Of a stretch of DNA of 64,000 nucleotides, positions 19,162 to 27,461 are shown piece after piece. The stretch covers positions 124,001-188,000 of the forward strand of contig CAMDJW010000002.1 in assembly GCA_945901025.1 (NCBI GenBank). The letters are read 5' to 3'. A model generated the notes under the pieces. The model had not been told where the DNA came from. It saw nothing but the letters and a program-made list of their open reading frames with translations, and did not search any database. How positions within the stretch are numbered: position 1 is the stretch's first letter; every line of letters begins with the position of its first letter. The stretch is from Spirosoma fluviale (GTDB lineage Bacteria; Bacteroidota; Bacteroidia; Cytophagales; Spirosomataceae). Made by a program: the position numbers and the translations under genes.

Positions 19162-19782
19162 ATGTTATATCGCCTCTATCCAACTCTTTTAAATTCATTT
19201 TCACTTTATCTAAGTCAATCCAGAGATTCTTCAGGCAAGATTATCGTGGATGAAATTGAACTGATTGAACGGATTAATCGAACTAAAAAGCCGACGACCA
19301 AGGCCCAACAAAAAGGAGTGGATTTTGAAAGGGCTGTCACATTAGGGGAAAATGAGGAACTTTTTAATGAAGGTATCATTGACCAAGCAAGAAATTTGAT
19401 TCCTGGCAAATACAGAACTCAATTTTACCTTGAATCAAGGTATAAAAACGCTCAAATTTATGGCTATGTGGATGGAATAGGCGACAGCATCGCTTTCGAT
19501 TTAAAGAGTACTTCGTTTTATGAGCCAGGCCGATTTAAAAATAATCATCAAAATTTGTACTTACTAGGCCTTCAAAAATATGGGATCGAACGTTTAGATT
19601 ACATCATTACAGACTTCAACGCTGTTTATGTAGAAACCTATGATTTGAAAACATACGATTTCAACCCAATTTACACTCAAATTGAGAAATTCATTTTATT
19701 TTTAGAGGACAATAAGAAATTCATTCGAGACAAAAAGATCTTTGACCGAAAAACGAACGATAATCAAATGTCCCTTTTTTAA
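19162..19782 (+). CDS. PD-(D/E)XK nuclease-fold protein with C-terminal clamp-binding motif
   Basis: This 206-residue protein has the core of the RecB/Cas4-like nuclease fold: Glu56 (GVDFERAV), Asp104 (YGYVDGIGD), Asp113-Leu-Lys115 (AFDLKSTS) and a following Gln130/Tyr133 pair (HQNLYLLGL). The N-terminus MLYRLYPTLLNSFSLYL resembles a Bacteroidota nuclease family. The last five residues, QMSLF, fit the bacterial sliding-clamp binding consensus QLxLF, suggesting recruitment to DNA polymerase III beta. It is the last gene of the xth operon. The substrate is unknown. Confidence 0.78.
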   Translation: MLYRLYPTLLNSFSLYLSQSRDSSGKIIVDEIELIERINRTKKPTTKAQQKGVDFERAVTLGENEELFNEGIIDQARNLIPGKYRTQFYLESRYKNAQIYGYVDGIGDSIAFDLKSTSFYEPGRFKNNHQNLYLLGLQKYGIERLDYIITDFNAVYVETYDLKTYDFNPIYTQIEKFILFLEDNKKFIRDKKIFDRKTNDNQMSLF

Positions 19783-19785
19783 TAA

Positions 19786-20475
19786 TTAAAGCAAGTAATC
19801 CCGCAATTCCGTCAAATGTTTGATTTGAATTTGTGCTGTCGAGTCGACACCATATAAATTCAGGTGAATACTCTGAATGCCCGCGTTTTCCGCACCATGA
19901 ATGTCGGCAATGGGGTGATCCCCTACCATAACCACTTCATTTGCCGAACAATCTGCTCTTTTTAGTGCATATTCAAAGAATTTTTTATCTGGCTTTTGTG
20001 TGCCCACCTCCTGCGAGGTGATGATTGACTGAAAGCAATGTTTCAGCCCACTAGCTTCCACTTTTACAAATTGAATATCTTCAAAGCCATTGGTCAATAT
20101 AAATAGGGGATATTTTAGCGCGAGTTCTTCAATTATTTCAGAAGCCCCACCCAGCAAATGTTTTTTCCTAGGAGTTCGATATAGAAATTCACTAGAAAAT
20201 TTCTGTGGGTTACCTTTGTAGCCCAACTGTGAAAAAAAAAGTTCAAATCTTGATTCTCTTAACTCCAATTGTGTAATTTTTTTTGATTGATAATCATCCC
20301 ATAATTGGTTATTCAACACATTGAAACTATTCCAAATATCATTTTGGTCAGCTTCAAGCGTGTTTGTCAAATTGAACTCGTCCACCAAATCCAAAATAAC
20401 TTCACGCGCATTTCGGTCATGATCCCAGAGCGTGTGGTCCCAATCAAAAAATATTGCCTTTGGATTAAATTTCAT
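19786..20475 (-). CDS. YjjG-family HAD hydrolase (nucleotidase-like)
   Basis: From the ATG at 20475 this is a 229-residue HAD phosphatase. Motif I is FFDWDHTLWDHD (Asp11 nucleophile, Asp13), motif II FILTNGFED, motif III with a Lys in GTQKPDKKFFE, and motif IV MVGDHPIADIHGAENAG. The DWDHTLWD form is typical of the YjjG/YfnB subgroup, which dephosphorylates non-canonical pyrimidine nucleotides. The frame is open to 20529, but the first 18 codons cross a -7-like element, so the shorter start is preferred. Confidence 0.88.
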   Translation of the reverse strand: MKFNPKAIFFDWDHTLWDHDRNAREVILDLVDEFNLTNTLEADQNDIWNSFNVLNNQLWDDYQSKKITQLELRESRFELFFSQLGYKGNPQKFSSEFLYRTPRKKHLLGGASEIIEELALKYPLFILTNGFEDIQFVKVEASGLKHCFQSIITSQEVGTQKPDKKFFEYALKRADCSANEVVMVGDHPIADIHGAENAGIQSIHLNLYGVDSTAQIQIKHLTELRDYLL

Positions 20476-20479
20476 ATGG

Positions 20480-20505
20480 CAAAGGTAATAAATAAGATAC
20501 CTTTG
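20480..20505. promoter_or_regulatory. Back-to-back -7 elements for the divergent yjjG-like and dnaQ-like genes
   Basis: The minus strand carries TACCTTTG (complement of 20480-20487) and the plus strand TACCTTTG (20498-20505), both exact TAnnTTTG matches. Neither has a clear TTG at -33. The minus-strand element ends only 4 bp before the ATG at 20475, so the HAD gene transcript would be leaderless or nearly so. Confidence 0.45.
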
Positions 20506-20527
20506 TTCCCATAAAAATGGACAGTAC

Positions 20528-21337
20528 ATGGAACATCAATTAAAATTAAATAAGCCACTCGCATTTTTTGATTTAGAAACGACTGGGGTCATGGTCAACA
20601 AAGACCGCATTGTTGAGATCGCCATAGCGAAAGCAAATGTAGATGGTACTATTGAAGTAAAAACTAGAAGGGTAAACCCTGGTATTCCTATCCCGATTGA
20701 AGCATCCTTAGTTCATGGGATTTATGATGAAGACGTAAAAGATGAACCACAATTTAAGCAAGTAGCCAAATCATTGGCTGGATTTTTGGAGGGTTGTGAC
20801 TTGGCTGGATTTAATTCTAATCGTTTCGATGTGCCCATGTTGGTGGAAGAGTTTTACAGAAACGACATTGATTTTGACATGAAAAATCGAAAGTTGATAG
20901 ACGCCCAAAGAATTTTTCATCTAATGGAACCAAGAAATTTAACCGCCGCATTCAAGTTTTATTGCGGAAAGGATTTAATAGGTGCGCATGGGGCCGAGGC
21001 GGATGTTTTAGCTACATTAGAGGTATTAAATGCCCAAGTAAAAAGATATGCAGAGGTATCATTAAAAGATGAAAATGGGAAGGAATACTTCCCTATTCAA
21101 AATGATATGTCAAAATTGCACGAATTAACGATGTCAAATTCAATTGATTTTGCCAATCGAATGGTTTATAATAAGGAGAAAATTCCTGTTTTTAATTTTG
21201 GGAAGTATTCCGGGAGGTCCGTGACAGAGGTATTAAAAAGTGATCCATCTTATTATGATTGGATTTTAAAGGGTGACTTTGCGATCGATACGAAGAAAAA
21301 ATTAACTGAAATTAAATTGCAAGGATTTCAGCGTTAA
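20528..21337 (+). CDS. DnaQ-like DEDDh 3'-5' exonuclease with C-terminal DUF3820-like domain
   Basis: In this 269-residue protein the exonuclease domain has Asp15 and Glu17 (FFDLETTG), Asp101 (NSNRFDVPML) and the His154-x4-Asp159 pair (AHGAEADVLAT), so it is a complete DEDDh set. After about residue 215 comes FNFGKYSGRSVTEVLKSDPSYYDWILKG, the signature of a DUF3820-type appendage. It could be a stand-alone proofreading or nucleic-acid trimming exonuclease. It precedes nuoK by 72 bp, with a separate -7-like element between them. Confidence 0.9.
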   Translation: MEHQLKLNKPLAFFDLETTGVMVNKDRIVEIAIAKANVDGTIEVKTRRVNPGIPIPIEASLVHGIYDEDVKDEPQFKQVAKSLAGFLEGCDLAGFNSNRFDVPMLVEEFYRNDIDFDMKNRKLIDAQRIFHLMEPRNLTAAFKFYCGKDLIGAHGAEADVLATLEVLNAQVKRYAEVSLKDENGKEYFPIQNDMSKLHELTMSNSIDFANRMVYNKEKIPVFNFGKYSGRSVTEVLKSDPSYYDWILKGDFAIDTKKKLTEIKLQGFQR

Positions 21338-21374
21338 AGCTAAATTAAGATGCCGAATATTTAAGTTTAATTCG

Positions 21375-21382
21375 TATTTTTG
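21375..21382 (+). promoter_or_regulatory. Possible promoter -7 element for nuoKLMN
   Basis: TATTTTTG matches TAnnTTTG and lies 28 bp before nuoK. No convincing TTG is seen at -33. Confidence 0.35.
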
Positions 21383-21409
21383 CCATGTTAATGGCCTAAT
21401 GATAAAATA

Positions 21410-21739
21410 ATGCAATCCATACCAGACATAATTCGCACCATCCCTTTAGCACATTATATTTTATTAAGCTCCGCTTTGTTTTGTATAGGGATTTTAGGTG
21501 TTTTAACTAGGAGAAATGCCATAATCGTGTTTATGGCGATTGAGCTTATGTTAAATGCTGTCAATTTGCTTTTAGCTGCATTTTCTTCCTATTATTCAGA
21601 TCCTTCGGGACAAATTTTTGTATTTTTTATTATGGCAGTGGCAGCAGCTGAAGTGGCAGTGGGTTTAGCCATCATCGTCATGATTTATCGAAATATTCAG
21701 AGTATTGACATAGGAATACTCAATAAGTTGAAAAATTAA
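21410..21739 (+). CDS. nuoK: NADH-quinone oxidoreductase subunit K
   Basis: This 109-residue membrane subunit has three helices. It contains the conserved Glu in the second helix ([16 protein letters not shown]) and the third-helix Glu ([16 protein letters not shown]), both on the proton path of complex I. It is the first of four contiguous antiporter-arm genes, all plus strand, with gaps of 19 to 25 bp. Confidence 0.97.
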   Translation: MQSIPDIIRTIPLAHYILLSSALFCIGILGVLTRRNAIIVFMAIELMLNAVNLLLAAFSSYYSDPSGQIFVFFIMAVAAAEVAVGLAIIVMIYRNIQSIDIGILNKLKN

Positions 21740-21758
21740 TTTTACAGAACATTCATTT

Positions 21759-23639
21759 ATGTCTTTAATTTATTTAATACCGCTTTTACCCCTTATTGGT
21801 TTTGTTGTGAATGGCCTTTCATTTCCCAACATTTCAAAGCAATTAGCAGCCATTATTGGTACAATTCCGCCACTGGTAGCCTTTATCTTATCCATCCAGC
21901 TTTTTGTTAATTTTGACGGAACAACTCAAATTTTACATCTAGCCGATTGGATTAAATTGGGGGATTTGCAAATTCCTTTTGATCTTCAAATCGATGCATT
22001 ATCCATTATGATGTTGCTCGTCATAACAGGTGTAGGAACACTGATTCATATTTATTCGATTGGATATATGTCTCATGACCAAGGATTTGGTAAGTTTTTT
22101 GCCTTTTTAAACTTGTTCATTTTCTTCATGTTGATCCTTGTTCTGGGGGCAAATTTCACCGTTTTATTTATAGGTTGGGAAGGAGTAGGATTGTGTTCAT
22201 ACCTATTAATTGGGTTTTGGAATCAAAAAAATAGTTACGGGAATGCCGCTAGAAAGGCATTTATTATGAATAGAATTGGGGACCTTGGGTTTTTGGTCGG
22301 CATATTTTTACTGATTCAAAACTTTGGTAGCACTGATTATGCCACGATATTTTCATCTATCCAGCAAGGCGATGTCCCAGATAATTTAGGGCTTATTGCT
22401 TTTTGTTTATTTGTGGGAGCCATGGGTAAATCCGCACAAATACCCTTGTTTACTTGGCTGCCAGATGCCATGGCGGGTCCCACACCCGTTTCGGCGTTAA
22501 TTCATGCGGCCACCATGGTGACAGCGGGTATTTACATGGTTATTAGAGCGAACGTTATTTTTGAATTAAGTCCTGATGTTTTAAAATTGGTTGGCTGGAT
22601 TGGATTATCTACAGCTCTTTTAGGAGCTATTATAGGCTTATTTCAAAACGATATTAAAAAGGTATTGGCTTATTCAACGGTATCCCAATTAGGCTACATG
22701 TTTATGGGATTAGGTGCATCTGCATATTCGGCCTCATTTTTCCATGTCATGACGCATGCATTTTTTAAGGCTTTATTGTTTTTGGGAGCAGGATCCGTTA
22801 TTCATGCCATGTCTGATGAGCAAGATATTTTAAAAATGGGTGGATTAAAGTCAAAAATGCCCATCACTTATTTGACCTTTTTATTAGGGACTTTAGCTAT
22901 TTCAGGAATACCGCCTTTTTCGGGATTTTTCTCCAAAGATGAAATCTTAGCGCATCTATATCATCATGATTTGCTTATGTGGAGCTTGGCCATTATCGGT
23001 TCAGCTTGTACCTCATTCTACATGTTCAGAGTATTCATTTTGACATTCTGGGGTGAATTTAGGGGAACAGAAAAGCAAGCAAGTCATTTACATGAATCCC
23101 CTTGGTCGATGACCATACCACTGATCATTTTAGCTTTATTATCAATGGCGGGTGGAATTATTAATTTACCTCATTTTGCGGGTGGAAATGAATTTTTAGC
23201 GCATTGGTTGGCCCCATTATTACCGTCAACTGAACCCCTAGGAGAAGTGTCGTTTTTAAGTTTAGAAATGGGGGCTCCGCTAATTGCAGCTTTCGTACCT
23301 CCGATGTTAGCCATATTTATTTTCAGTAGTAAAAAATTAATCCCGTCGGAAGATGGCCAAATTCAAGGCATCCAAAAAATAATCTATCAGAAGTTCTACA
23401 TCGATGAATTATATGATTTAATCATCGTAAGACCTGTGAATTTCTTATCCGTATTTTTTGGACAGGTCATTGACTTTTTAGTCATTGATTTATTTGTTGA
23501 AGGGATTGGTAAAATAGTTCAATATGCTTCTACTGAATTCAGAAGAATTCAAACAGGAAATGTAGGCTATTATGTATTTATGATGGTGATTTCAATTGCG
23601 ATCATTTTATTTATGGGATTAAAATCCTGGATATTGTAA
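21759..23639 (+). CDS. nuoL: NADH-quinone oxidoreductase subunit L
   Basis: This 626-residue, highly hydrophobic Mrp-antiporter-like subunit shows the signature GWEGVGLCSYLLIGFW, the helix-7 region KSAQIPLFTWLPDAMAGPTPVSALIHAATMVTAGIY, NDIKKVLAYSTVSQLGYM and a C-terminal amphipathic helix region (QKIIYQKFYIDELYDLIIV). It is the distal proton pump of complex I. Length is normal for the family. Confidence 0.98.
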   Translation: MSLIYLIPLLPLIGFVVNGLSFPNISKQLAAIIGTIPPLVAFILSIQLFVNFDGTTQILHLADWIKLGDLQIPFDLQIDALSIMMLLVITGVGTLIHIYSIGYMSHDQGFGKFFAFLNLFIFFMLILVLGANFTVLFIGWEGVGLCSYLLIGFWNQKNSYGNAARKAFIMNRIGDLGFLVGIFLLIQNFGSTDYATIFSSIQQGDVPDNLGLIAFCLFVGAMGKSAQIPLFTWLPDAMAGPTPVSALIHAATMVTAGIYMVIRANVIFELSPDVLKLVGWIGLSTALLGAIIGLFQNDIKKVLAYSTVSQLGYMFMGLGASAYSASFFHVMTHAFFKALLFLGAGSVIHAMSDEQDILKMGGLKSKMPITYLTFLLGTLAISGIPPFSGFFSKDEILAHLYHHDLLMWSLAIIGSACTSFYMFRVFILTFWGEFRGTEKQASHLHESPWSMTIPLIILALLSMAGGIINLPHFAGGNEFLAHWLAPLLPSTEPLGEVSFLSLEMGAPLIAAFVPPMLAIFIFSSKKLIPSEDGQIQGIQKIIYQKFYIDELYDLIIVRPVNFLSVFFGQVIDFLVIDLFVEGIGKIVQYASTEFRRIQTGNVGYYVFMMVISIAIILFMGLKSWIL

Positions 23640-23661
23640 TTTAAAATTTGACAGAAAAGGC

Positions 23662-25113
23662 ATGAATTTACTTTTTATCCTATTTTTTCCATTGCTTATT
23701 GGGGCGTACTTATTAATCGCTAAGCCCAAGCATGCATTTATTATTTCATTATCAGCAAGTATTTTAGAAGCCATTGCCACTGGCTTTGTGCTTTACAATA
23801 TAAATGAAACTTTGTTACCTATCACCTTTATTCAAGATTGGATCCCTGAAGTTGGCATTCAATTTTCGTTAAAGGCTGATGGCATCAGTGGGATATTAAT
23901 TGGTCTTTGTGCCTTATTATTGCCATTTATCATTGGATCAACGTCCAATACGGAAAAGGCGAATCATGCTCAATATCAAGGTTTAATGTTACTGATGCAA
24001 TCTGCTATGATGGGGGCTTTTTTAGCCAAAGATGCATTCTTATTTTATTTCTTTTTTGAAGCTTCTTTGTTGCCAATTTACTTTTTAGCCTCACAATTTG
24101 GAGGAGAAAATAAATCTGCCATCACTTTTAAGTTCTTAATTTATACCATTTTTGGGTCTTTATTTTTATTCATTGGACTCATTTTTGTTTACCTAAGAAC
24201 TCCAGGAGCGACACATTCGGCTGATATCGAAACCTTTTATTTAACCGCTAGAAACTTAAGTGCTGAATCTCAGGGTTATTTGTTTCTGGCCTTTTTTATT
24301 GCATTTGCGATCAAAATGCCCATTTTCCCTTTTCACACTTGGCAACCGGACACCTACACGACTTCGCCTAGTCAAGGAACCATGTTGCTTTCAGGTATCA
24401 TGCTAAAAATGGGTACTTATGGGGTTATTAGATTAATCATTCCTATGTTTCCGCTAGGAATTGGGATTTGGGGAAATACAGCTATCGTGCTTTCCATCAT
24501 AGGTGTTATTTATGGTTCTATTATTGCCATCCAACAAAAAGATGCAAAAAGGTTATTGGCTTATTCTTCTTTTGCTCACGTAGGTCTAATTTCGGCGGGT
24601 ATGTTGACGCAAAGTTTTGACGGAATTCAAGGCGCCTTATATCAAATGCTTTCGCATGGAATTAATGTTATTGGCCTGTTTTTTGTTATAGAGATCATTG
24701 AAAGAAGAACTAAATCTAGGGACTTAGCCCAATTGGGTGGTATAACTCAGTCATCCTATGCACTTACCGTTTGCTTTATCTTCCTTAGTTTAGGTTCTGT
24801 TGCACTGCCATTAACAAATGGGTTTATCGGGGAATTTATTTTACTCAAAAGCATATTTGACTATTCGTTGATATTGGGAGTTGTTGCAGGTATCACGATA
24901 ATATTGGGAGCGGTTTACACACTGCGTTTAATTCAAAAATCCATGTTTGGAAATGTGTCTAGAATCACCACTGAATTTTCAACATTGACATTAGAAGAAA
25001 AAATGGTCCTTATTCCATTAAGTATATTCGTTTTATTAGGGGGTGTTTTCCCAAATGCTATCTTACATTTTAGTGAAGAAAGTGTTATGCAAATAACCCA
25101 ACTATTGAAATAA
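23662..25113 (+). CDS. nuoM: NADH-quinone oxidoreductase subunit M
   Basis: This 483-residue antiporter-like subunit shows FYFFFEASLLPIYFL (helix-5 Glu), KMPIFPFHTWQPDTYTTSP, KMGTYGVIR, QQKDAKRLLAYSSFAHVGLI and LPLTNGFIGEF. It is the second proton-pumping subunit of the complex I arm, in order between nuoL and nuoN. All conserved charged residues I can check are present. Confidence 0.97.
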   Translation: MNLLFILFFPLLIGAYLLIAKPKHAFIISLSASILEAIATGFVLYNINETLLPITFIQDWIPEVGIQFSLKADGISGILIGLCALLLPFIIGSTSNTEKANHAQYQGLMLLMQSAMMGAFLAKDAFLFYFFFEASLLPIYFLASQFGGENKSAITFKFLIYTIFGSLFLFIGLIFVYLRTPGATHSADIETFYLTARNLSAESQGYLFLAFFIAFAIKMPIFPFHTWQPDTYTTSPSQGTMLLSGIMLKMGTYGVIRLIIPMFPLGIGIWGNTAIVLSIIGVIYGSIIAIQQKDAKRLLAYSSFAHVGLISAGMLTQSFDGIQGALYQMLSHGINVIGLFFVIEIIERRTKSRDLAQLGGITQSSYALTVCFIFLSLGSVALPLTNGFIGEFILLKSIFDYSLILGVVAGITIILGAVYTLRLIQKSMFGNVSRITTEFSTLTLEEKMVLIPLSIFVLLGGVFPNAILHFSEESVMQITQLLK

Positions 25114-25138
25114 TTAAATTTAAAAGCATCTTATTTTT

Positions 25139-26536
25139 ATGACGGCGATTATAGCGTTATCACTTTTTGGAATTAGCAATTTGTTTTGGGGATTTTGGTT
25201 CCCTAGAAAAATATTACAAATTCTTACCTTATTATTTTTAGCTATTGGAATAGGCTTAACGGCCATGGACTGGAATCATGAATTATTGTGGTTTGGTAAT
25301 ATGTTTAGGACAACGAATACCTCCATCAATTTTAGTTTAATTATTCAATTGGCTGCATTTCTGGTGGTTGCACTTTCAAGAGGATTTGGCGCGGACGATG
25401 AACATACACATCCGGCTGAATATTACGCAATTTTACTTTTTTCAGTGGTTGGAGCCATTTTAATGGTTTCATTTGATCATATGATCATGTTGTTTGTTGG
25501 CCTAGAAATATTATCCGTTGCCATGTATGTACTCACTGGCTCAGACAAAAGAAATCTTAAATCAAATGAAGCCGCCTTAAAATATTTTTTAATGGGTGCA
25601 TTTGCGACGGGTATTTTACTGTTTGGCATCACCTTGGTATATGGAGCAACAAGATCATTTTATCTATCAAACTTAGCTAATATTATAGCAACTACTGCGC
25701 CAGAGTCTATGCCTAGTTTCTTATATATAGGAGTTATTCTGATGCTGATCGGCCTACTATTTAAAGTGTCAGCCGCACCTTTCCATTTTTGGACACCCGA
25801 TGTGTACGATGGGGCGCCTACTATTTTTACAATGTTTATGTCAACCGTGGTAAAAACAGCGGGGTTTGCAGCACTTTATCATATTTTATCAGGGGTATTT
25901 GGAGGCATTTATTCCACATGGGTATTAACAATTTATTTCATCAGTATGCTAACCTTGATCATTGGAAATGTGACAGCAGCATACCAACAAAGTGTTAAGC
26001 GAATGCTCGCTTATTCAAGTATTTCGCATGCGGGGTATATGTTGATGACGGTAAGTGCCATGCAAAGTTCATCCACATCCACTGTTTTATATTATTCGCT
26101 TTCATATACGTTAGCAACGGTTGCTGCTTTTGCAGTCTTAATCCTTGTTTCAGAATATCAAACAGGGAGAAAGGAAAAGCCAGAAGATTATTCATCCTTT
26201 GAAGGACTGGCAAAAAATAATCCTGGATTAGCATTTTGCTTCACGATTTCCTTATTATCCTTAGCTGGTATTCCATTGACCGCGGGTTTTTGGGGTAAAT
26301 TCTTCATTTTTTCAGATAGCTTTAACCGCAATATTATTTACCCAGTTATCCTAGCGATATTAATGTCGGCCGTCGGTATTTATTATTATTTCAAGGGTAT
26401 TATCGCGATGTATTTTAAAAATGGTGATATAGAAAAAATTGAAGTCCCAATGCTTTTTAAAATAGCACTATGGTTTTGTACGATTGCAACGCTTGTTTTA
26501 GGTGTTTATCCCAATATTGTTAAGAGTTTATTTTAG
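25139..26536 (+). CDS. nuoN: NADH-quinone oxidoreductase subunit N
   Basis: This 465-residue antiporter-like subunit shows MLFVGLEILSVAMYVLTGSD (helix-5 Glu), KVSAAPFHFWTPDVYDGAPT, KRMLAYSSISHAGYMLM and SLAGIPLTAGFWGKF. It ends the antiporter-arm block. The following gene, 8 bp away, is not a complex I subunit. Confidence 0.97.
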   Translation: MTAIIALSLFGISNLFWGFWFPRKILQILTLLFLAIGIGLTAMDWNHELLWFGNMFRTTNTSINFSLIIQLAAFLVVALSRGFGADDEHTHPAEYYAILLFSVVGAILMVSFDHMIMLFVGLEILSVAMYVLTGSDKRNLKSNEAALKYFLMGAFATGILLFGITLVYGATRSFYLSNLANIIATTAPESMPSFLYIGVILMLIGLLFKVSAAPFHFWTPDVYDGAPTIFTMFMSTVVKTAGFAALYHILSGVFGGIYSTWVLTIYFISMLTLIIGNVTAAYQQSVKRMLAYSSISHAGYMLMTVSAMQSSSTSTVLYYSLSYTLATVAAFAVLILVSEYQTGRKEKPEDYSSFEGLAKNNPGLAFCFTISLLSLAGIPLTAGFWGKFFIFSDSFNRNIIYPVILAILMSAVGIYYYFKGIIAMYFKNGDIEKIEVPMLFKIALWFCTIATLVLGVYPNIVKSLF

Positions 26537-26544
26537 CCAAGGAT

Positions 26545-27036
26545 TTGACAAAAAAATCGACCCTTTTTAATCAAAAAGATTTAGTTGCGTATTTTTTGAT
26601 CGCAGGATCAGGAGCTATTGTTCAACTCGTTTGTGGAGGCTTATTAAAAGATTGGTTTAAATTAAATTATGAAGCAACAATTCTCCCTGCCTATTTTATC
26701 TCGGTCATTGTAGGATTTACTTTAACCAAACTGTTTGCATTTGACGCTAGAAAAACGCAGCAAACAAATCGGGAAATGGTCAAATTTTTAATGGTAGCTA
26801 CTTTTTCTGGGTTTATAACATGGTTTTTCAGTGTCATGCCTTATAAATTCCTTCAGACATTCATGAGTGATTTTTATTTACAAATCCCCTTTGGCTACAA
26901 AAAAATCAATGTGACCCAAATCCTAACCACCACTACAGGGATGGGATTTAGTTTTATCTCAAACTATGTTTTGCACAAAACTTTCACATTTAAAAGTAGT
27001 GGATTTTACGACAGATTTAAGGACTTACTCAAGTAG
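26545..27036 (+). CDS. GtrA-like family membrane protein
   Basis: This 163-residue protein starts at TTG and has four membrane helices in the GtrA arrangement: YFLIAGSGAIVQLVCGGLL, ILPAYFISVIVGFTLTKLFAF, FLMVATFSGFITWFF and TTGMGFSFISNYVLHKTFTF. GtrA-like proteins are implicated in moving lipid-linked sugars across the inner membrane. The closeness to nuoN (8-bp gap) suggests co-transcription, an unusual pairing. No glycosyltransferase adjoins it. Confidence 0.82.
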   Translation: MTKKSTLFNQKDLVAYFLIAGSGAIVQLVCGGLLKDWFKLNYEATILPAYFISVIVGFTLTKLFAFDARKTQQTNREMVKFLMVATFSGFITWFFSVMPYKFLQTFMSDFYLQIPFGYKKINVTQILTTTTGMGFSFISNYVLHKTFTFKSSGFYDRFKDLLK

Positions 27037-27081
27037 TTTAAGGTAGAAATATCATAAATATTACGTACTTCTTAGGAATTA

Positions 27082-27114
27082 CTTAAAAAAAATAAGTCTC
27101 AATCTTATTTTAAG
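27082..27114 (+). terminator. Weak AU-rich hairpin after the nuo-gtrA unit
   Basis: AAAATAAG (27089-27096) can pair with CTTATTTT (27104-27111) around a 7-base loop, with flanking A and T runs. The stem is AU-rich, so termination strength is doubtful. Confidence 0.35.
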
Positions 27115-27173
27115 CCATTTAAAAGCAATTTTAATTCAAAACTTAAAAAAACCTTAAAATTTTTGCGAAAAAA

Positions 27174-27204
27174 TTTGTTGTTACTATTTAATCCACTAGT
27201 TTTG
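27174..27204 (+). promoter_or_regulatory. Strong promoter of the Ala/Asp-rich lipoprotein
   Basis: TTTG (27174-27177), a 19-base spacer and TAGTTTTG (27197-27204) match the Bacteroidota consensus perfectly, 27 bp before the start codon. Confidence 0.8.
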
Positions 27205-27231
27205 TAACTCAAACCTTTAAATATTACAAAA

Positions 27232-27405
27232 ATGAAAAAATTATTCGCTTTAGCTTTCGTTGCTGGTATGGTAACTTTAGCATCTTGTGGTGAGAAAAAA
27301 GCAGAAGCTTCTGCTGATTCAGTTGCTGTTGATACTGCTGCTGCTGCACCAGTTGATACTGCTGCTGCTGATTCTGCTGCTGCTGATACAGCTGCTGCTA
27401 AGTAA
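27232..27405 (+). CDS. Small Ala/Asp-rich lipoprotein
   Basis: This 57-residue protein has a lipoprotein signal (MKKLFALAFVAGMVTLASCG, acylated Cys19) and a mature chain of only 39 residues. The mature part is GEKKAEASADSV followed by near-repeats of VDTAAA, DSAAA and DTAAA, ending in Lys. It is low complexity, acidic and probably unstructured. Codons are almost all GCT for Ala, giving GCT-rich triplet repeats in the DNA. A perfect promoter and a strong terminator bracket it as a single-gene, probably highly expressed unit. Function unknown; an abundant surface or periplasmic spacer peptide is one idea. Confidence 0.85.
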   Translation: MKKLFALAFVAGMVTLASCGEKKAEASADSVAVDTAAAAPVDTAAADSAAADTAAAK

Positions 27406-27418
27406 TCTAAGCAACCAG

Positions 27419-27451
27419 AAAAAAGTCCTTCGCATGCGGAGGACTTTTTTT
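27419..27451 (+). terminator. Rho-independent terminator of the small lipoprotein gene
   Basis: GTCCTTCGC (27425-27433) pairs with GCGGAGGAC (27436-27444, one G-U pair), preceded by an A tract and followed by seven T. It is GC-rich for this genome and should be efficient. Confidence 0.9.
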
Positions 27452-27461
27452 ATGCCTAAAA

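Noticed and set aside
27037-27231. Candidate small RNA or tRNA in the AT-rich gap before the small lipoprotein
   Set aside because: No cloverleaf or conserved structure is seen; a weak hairpin and the promoter explain the sequence.
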